Positions 59,751-64,000 of a stretch of 64,000 nucleotides of DNA are shown here, one piece after another (position 1 is the first letter of the stretch; each line of letters opens with the position of its first letter). Position numbers and translations under genes: made by a program. The DNA lies in contig QJPP01007595.1 in NCBI GenBank assembly GCA_003996215.1, positions 62,001 to 126,000 of the forward strand, given 5' to 3'. The notes under the pieces were generated by a model that was given only the letters and a program-made list of their open reading frames with translations, did not search any database and was not told the origin of the DNA. This DNA comes from Jaltomata sinuosa. Taxonomy: Eukaryota; Streptophyta; Magnoliopsida; Solanales; Solanaceae.

Positions 59751-60836
59751 ATATCTCCCCCTTAGGATCATTCATCCTCGAAGAAAGACTTTACAAGCTG
59801 AGTTTAAAGGAAAGGAGTTGCAATCCCTACCAAACAAGTACTAGAAACTATCATATGACTTAAATGGGTCCCATGAACATGCAAATATGTTGAAATACAT
59901 GGGTAACTGATGGAATGAGGTACCGAGACTGAATTACACAACAGTAAACTGAGAGACTAGAGAGAAACTATTACCTGAAGTTGAAACTGACTCAGAGCGA
60001 AAGAGGTGAGGATACTTGGCTATCATGGTTGCTTCTGCTTCCCAAGTAGCTCCTTGTACAGACTGATTCCTCCACAAAACCTTCACTTAAGCGACTTCCT
60101 TATTTATCACCCTACGAACCTTATGGTCAAAAATCTCAAATGGAACCTCCTGAAAGGTGAGGCAATCTTTCACAACCACACTCTCTAATGGTACTATCGA
60201 TGTCGGATCACCCACACACTTCTTCAACAAGGAAATGTGAAAGACTTGAAGAATCGCTGCTAGTTCTACTGGAAACTCTAACTCATAATCCACATTACCA
60301 ACCCTCTTTAAGATTCAGTAAGGACCTACATACCTGGGACTAAGCTTCCCTTTCTTTCCAAACCTCATCACCCCCTGGGTGATACTTTCAGGAAAACCCA
60401 ATCATTGATCCCAAACTCTAAGTCCCTTCTTCTCACATCTGCATAGAACTTCTAACGACTCTGAGTTGTTTTCAATCTTCCTCTGAAGAGCTGAACCTTC
60501 TCCATAGACTAATGACCGAGCCTGGACCAATCAAGGCTACTTCACCTACTTTAAACCAACCAACCGGTGATCTGCATCTACGCCCATAAAGTGCCTCATA
60601 AGGAGCCATCTGGATACTGGAGTGGAAGCTATTATTATAGGAAAACTCTATGAGAGGTAGGTGATCATCCCAAATACCCTTGAAATCAATCATGCAAGCT
60701 CTCAACATGTCCTCTAAGGTCTGGATGGTATGCTCTGCCTGACCATCCATCTGTAGGTGAAAAATTGTATTGAGATTCACCTGAGTACCAAGACCTTTAT
60801 GAAATAACCTCCAAAAATGAGATATAAACTGAGGAT
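59751..60836 (-). pseudogene. Tekay T: polypurine tract, chromodomain and integrase end
   Basis: PPT CTAAGGGGGAGATAT abuts the LTR. The chromodomain is decayed (60293-60000: SIVPLESVVVKDCLTFQEVP, FEIFDHKVRRVINKEVA). Integrase 60836-60480: FISHFWRLFHKGLGTQVNLN, HTIQTLEDMLRACMIDFKG, LPLIEFSYNNSFHSSIQMAP and YGRRCRSPVGWFKVGEVALI. The element is cut at about 60830, in the middle of the integrase core (just after the DRGPQF position), and joined to Tat sequence; GATC at the joint is common to both sides. Confidence 0.82.
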
Positions 60837-61604
60837 CAACTTTGACTTTTCCAACAATCACATCAACTCTTTTGATTTCAAGCTCATCATACTTGGTTGT
60901 CTTAATGTCATCAATTCTTGCATCCTTCTTAATGTCACTCTTCAAATAGTACTTTTTATCAGCAAAGTGTGACTCGACTTCAGCAAATGTTTTGTCATCA
61001 GTAATTATTTCCTTTCAATTCCACCTTTGAGATACTTTAAACATTGATAGTAGGAGGATATGATAATTTTTTTCTTATGTACCCAAGGCCTGCCAAGCAA
61101 TATATTGTATGAAATCTTTGTATCAATCATATTCATCCACGCACTTGATTGCAAATCTTCCATGTGGATCTCTAACTTGATAGAACCTATGGACCTTTGA
61201 TCGCCTTGATTGAATCCTTGGATCATCAAATAACTTTCAACAAGTTCCTCAGTTGTGATGTCAAGCTACTTCATTGTGTGAATATGAAGCATATTGACTC
61301 TATATCCCTCTTCTATTAAGATTCTATTTATGCTCTTCTCTAGAACATGACCCACCATATACAAATGACGATTATGTAGTGGTTTACCAAACAGAAGATC
61401 ATCATCTATAAATACAATTTTTTTATCACATGCATGTACTTCTTGGAGAGGGTATTTGGTAGGCTTTTCAGAGGATGAAGGAGGCACCATCGATAGACTC
61501 TCACTTTTTACTTCTTCTTTGTGAATATTGAAACATGACACCTTGAGGTTGTCTTGAGAAATTTTCATATGGAACCAACTCGGTATGAAATCCTCTAAAG
61601 TCAT
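60837..61604 (-). pseudogene. Tat remnant 2: protease region
   Basis: 61604-61266: FIPSWFHMKISQDNLKVSCF, SEKPTKYPLQEVHACDKKI, LYMVGHVLEKSINRILIEEG. The active-site segment reads IEEGYRVNML where IDDGS is expected, so both the aspartate and the serine are changed. 61229-61005 holds the second half (GFNQGDQRSIGSIKLEIHME, SYNILLGRPWVHKKK). 60945-60840 repeats the DARIDDIKTTKYDELEIKR linker before the junction with Tekay T. Confidence 0.72.
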
Positions 61605-61740
61605 AGGACGTCATGGTGTTTGGTGGTGATGCACCTCTACCTTTGCCTTTTTTGGATGCGTAAATAATTTCATCTTCCTTAGTCTTCTCACCCCTCCTAA
61701 TTGTTTGTTTCTCAAATGACTCCTTTAATGGACTTGTTTT

Positions 61741-63410
61741 TCAGCGTCTCTGCCTAGTCACCATAATCCAACCTTCCCCTCTGTCTTCACCAATTTGGGA
61801 GTTGTCTTTCTCCAATGGTTCCTCATTATGCTCTTCAAAGATGCATATTTGGACTAGATAAAGTGAGCCAAATATGATGGAGATTTGATAAGAACTGGCC
61901 TTCTCATCATCAAGCACAATCTTATTCTCATTGGCTAGTTGCATGATTTTATCCTTAAAGGTGAAACATTTCTCCAGAGGGTGACCCACAAGCCTAAGAT
62001 ACTTGCAACAATTTGGGTCATCAATTCTTTCAGATTTATTGGGCTACTTCATTTCTAGTAGATCAATGAGATTTAGCTCGAGGAGTTTATCAAAAATTGC
62101 AGGAACGTCAGAATCAAGGAAGAGGTATTCTCTTTCCTGCATCTCAAATCATGAGAACGAGTAGCTAGATCTTCAAAGGTCCTTGGTTTGATTCCTTTTA
62201 AGATGTAGAGAAGCTCCCAATACATTTCTTGGATGCACATTTCTATTCCGAATGCTTCACTGAGTCTATCTTTGCAGTTTAGGCTTGTATTCCTCCACCG
62301 ATTGATGAAATCGATAACTGATTCATTCCCCCTTTGATGAGTACATGTATGTTCCACTATGCACATCATATGCCTTGTACTATAGAATTGATTGAAGAAC
62401 TCATGCTCCAGTTGCTCCTAACTATCGATAAAGGTTGGATCGTGATGTCTGTACCAATCAAAGGCATTTCCTTTTAAGGAGCGGATGAACTACTTGACCA
62501 AATAGTCTTGATAGGTTTTAGCATTGTTACATATCTCAACAAAGTGTGCAACATATTGCTTTAGGTTTCCTTTGCCCTTGAATTGTTGAAATTCAGGGGG
62601 CTAATAAACGGCAGACATCTTAAAGCTATCAATTTTTGCAGTGTACAACTTGGCGTACCTAAGGGAAGACTTGGTAGAAACTTCATATTTTTCCTTGATG
62701 ATCTCTTCTATGAACTCTTTCAGTCGATCAAATGGTATCATCCCTTCAGAAGAAACTGGAAGTTCCTTAGTTGAGGGTGCTTGTTTTGCAAGAGGTTCAG
62801 ACTCTTGAACTTCAGGAGCCTTTCAAGGTGCATGAATAGACTTTGTGTCCATCAATCCATCCATCTTGTCCTTCAACTTGTCAATTTGAGACTCTTGATT
62901 ATTCACATTCTTGGTCAATCCTTCAATCATCTTTGTCAAGTTTGCAAGGTTCTCCTCCATAGATGAAGCATCAGCACTATCGCTTGCATGATCATTGGTT
63001 ATGTTGGAGAGTAGCATGGATTATCACATAAGTTGATCTTCAATGGGATCATATCACAGGGTGAGAGTGGGGAGGATCCATCACTTAAATCATCATCTTT
63101 CTTTGCGGCAGAGTTCTTGGACCCAGAGAGATCAAGTAGAGCTAAAGTCTTCTTAATTCTTTCAGGAATATTGGTTCCTCCTTCTAACACATTGATGGAT
63201 GATCTTCCTCCTTTTGAAGATGAAAAACCAAAGACTCGATGATGTGGATGACACTTGGTGTGTTTTTTGTCCCAGCATGCTTGCTTTACTTCTCGTAACT
63301 GATCTAAAACTTCCAAAGGTAACGCAGAGGATGCTTTCAAGTTCAGCAAAGAACTTGGAGTCAGCAGCCTTGGAGGAAGTTGATTTGGTGTTGATTTTCT
63401 TGGAAGCCAT
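61741..63410 (-). pseudogene. Tat remnant 2: gag
   Basis: ATG at 63410 (MASKKINTKSTSSKAADSKF), then shifted frames: 63349-62999 (VLEGGTNIPERIKKTLALLD, a Ser/Lys/Asp-rich linker) and 63017-62823 (SMEENLANLTKMIEGLTKNV, QESQIDKLKDKMDGL, a heptad-like stretch that is probably a coiled coil). Capsid follows around 62700-62400 in broken frames. 62369-62073 has NRWRNTSLNCKDRLSEAFGI and YILKGIKPRTFEDLATRSHD. About 290 bp equivalent to 56810-57100 of copy 1 are rearranged or missing near 62140. 61989-61741 gives GHPLEKCFTFKDKIMQLANE, which keeps the Cys lost in remnant 1. Confidence 0.75.
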
Positions 63411-64000
63411 TTCGATGTTCTTGAACTTTGATGATTGAAAAGTTGAGAAAAGAGACAGAGATTATTTCATTGGGCATGCTAGAATTTGTATAAAATAAAC
63501 TTTTAGTCATAAAATACAATAATCAGGAATGAGAATATCATAATAATCATAGTATTTGATTTGAATATATGAGTGTTACAATCTCTATGAATCCTCTGAT
63601 TCATCTTTTCAAGTATGTAAGTCCAAGGGCTTGAAGCTTGTTCTTGAATTTAGTGGGATTGATCTTGATTTGTGGACTTTGATGGATTTGATCTTGACTT
63701 GTACTTGAATTCAAGGGCTTTTGAGCTTGATATTAAATCTGTTGGGCTTGATCTTGAATCTATGAACTTGGGTACTTGAATGCTTGAACATGTATCTTGT
63801 AAAGAAATCTGCGGCGTTTGATCCACAAGCTCTCTCTGGCTTCTTGTTAGAATTTTTATTTCTTTTATGAATTATGGAACACCCTTATTTATAGTTGTAT
63901 AATGGAAGAGTTGTGGTATAGACAATCTTCTTTCAACCAATCAGATTTATGTGACATGGCGATATTTGATTGGTCGGAATATGTTACTTGTACACATGGC
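63411..64000 (-). mobile_element. Tat remnant 2: untranslated leader and probable LTR
   Basis: Non-coding, upstream of gag. Repeated GGGCTTGA/TTGATCTTGA-type motifs fill 63610-63790. The stretch ACCCTTATTTATAGTTG at about 63891 could be a promoter region in minus orientation (TATAAATA on the minus strand near 63895). No clear PBS was recognised, so the LTR boundary cannot be placed. Confidence 0.45.
63893..63900 (-). promoter_or_regulatory. Possible TATA box of the Tat LTR
   Basis: The minus strand reads CTATAAATAAGG. It lies about 480 bp upstream of the gag ATG in element sense, a plausible place for an LTR core promoter. Sequence match only. Confidence 0.35.

Larger units (their letters stand above)
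60837..64000 (-). mobile_element. Tat-type Ty3/gypsy remnant 2
   Basis: Minus-strand copy of the Tat element, from the protease-RT linker (left) to gag and probably the 5' leader and LTR (right, beyond the window). 60837-62850 is a diverged duplicate of 55386-57629. 62850-63410 supplies the gag N-terminus missing in remnant 1. Confidence 0.78.

Noticed and set aside
63610..63790. Possible protein-coding repeat from recurrent GGGCTTGAT / CTTGAATC motifs
   Set aside because: Stops in all frames within short distances. It fits untranslated leader or LTR sequence of the Tat element.
1..64000. tRNA, rRNA, telomere or centromere satellite arrays
   Set aside because: No cloverleaf with conserved A/B boxes, no rRNA core sequence and no TTTAGGG runs were noticed. 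The tRNA-like matches are primer-binding sites only.

Overview
The window is plant nuclear DNA made almost entirely of decayed, nested transposable elements. I found no host gene, tRNA or rRNA. The element families (Tekay/Del chromoviruses, Athila-type and Tat-type Ty3/gypsy elements, one CACTA transposon), AT-rich composition and LTR termini such as TGTCACGACC and TGTAATACC suggest a Solanaceae genome, probably Solanum or a close relative, in repeat-rich (pericentromeric-like) heterochromatin. The species is inference; the element identities rest on protein motifs, LTR ends, primer-binding sites, polypurine tracts and target-site duplications that can be read in the sequence.

Layout: (1) 1-16762 is a tandem duplication with a period of about 7.34 kb. 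Each unit reads [LTR family X, about 3 kb] - [Tekay internal remnant with gag N-terminus fused to integrase/chromodomain] - [LTR family Y, about 2.1 kb] - [3' tail of a Tekay element] - [first 443 bp of an Athila LTR]. It closes with a third X LTR that sits as a solo LTR, with a CAACC target-site duplication, inside an Athila LTR. (2) 13271-32424 is an array of Athila-type LTRs (W2-W6, about 1.49 kb each, all minus strand) separated by two different, complementary internal remnants: one keeps only a downstream ORF, the other keeps gag fused to the end of pol. The whole array is flanked by ATAGG/ATAGA. (3) 32425-36504 is the 5' part (chromodomain, integrase, RNase H, RT, protease, end of gag) of the minus-strand Tekay element that the Athila array interrupts; its 3' tail and 3' LTR lie at 10793-13270. 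(4) 36505-44425 is a plus-strand Tekay element with a full 5' LTR, PBS, decayed gag-pol, chromodomain and truncated 3' LTR. (5) 44426-44757 holds three 110-bp tandem units. (6) About 44758-52070 is a decayed plus-strand CACTA transposon with a TNP2-type transposase and a second, repeat-containing ORF. (7) 52075-64000 holds two overlapping-content remnants of a minus-strand Tat-type element, separated by a Tekay 3' LTR plus integrase tail (57630-60836).

Nothing here looks functional: every coding region has stops or frameshifts, several at codons explainable by C-to-T or G-to-A change, which fits long-methylated DNA. The interest lies in the order of insertion and recombination. Most junctions can be placed to within a few bases, which gives a relative history: Tekay V, then the Athila array in V, then X in an Athila LTR, then unequal LTR-LTR recombination duplicating a multi-element block. 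A second theme is a GC-rich, palindrome-laden block close to the 5' end (U3) of every LTR family in the window.
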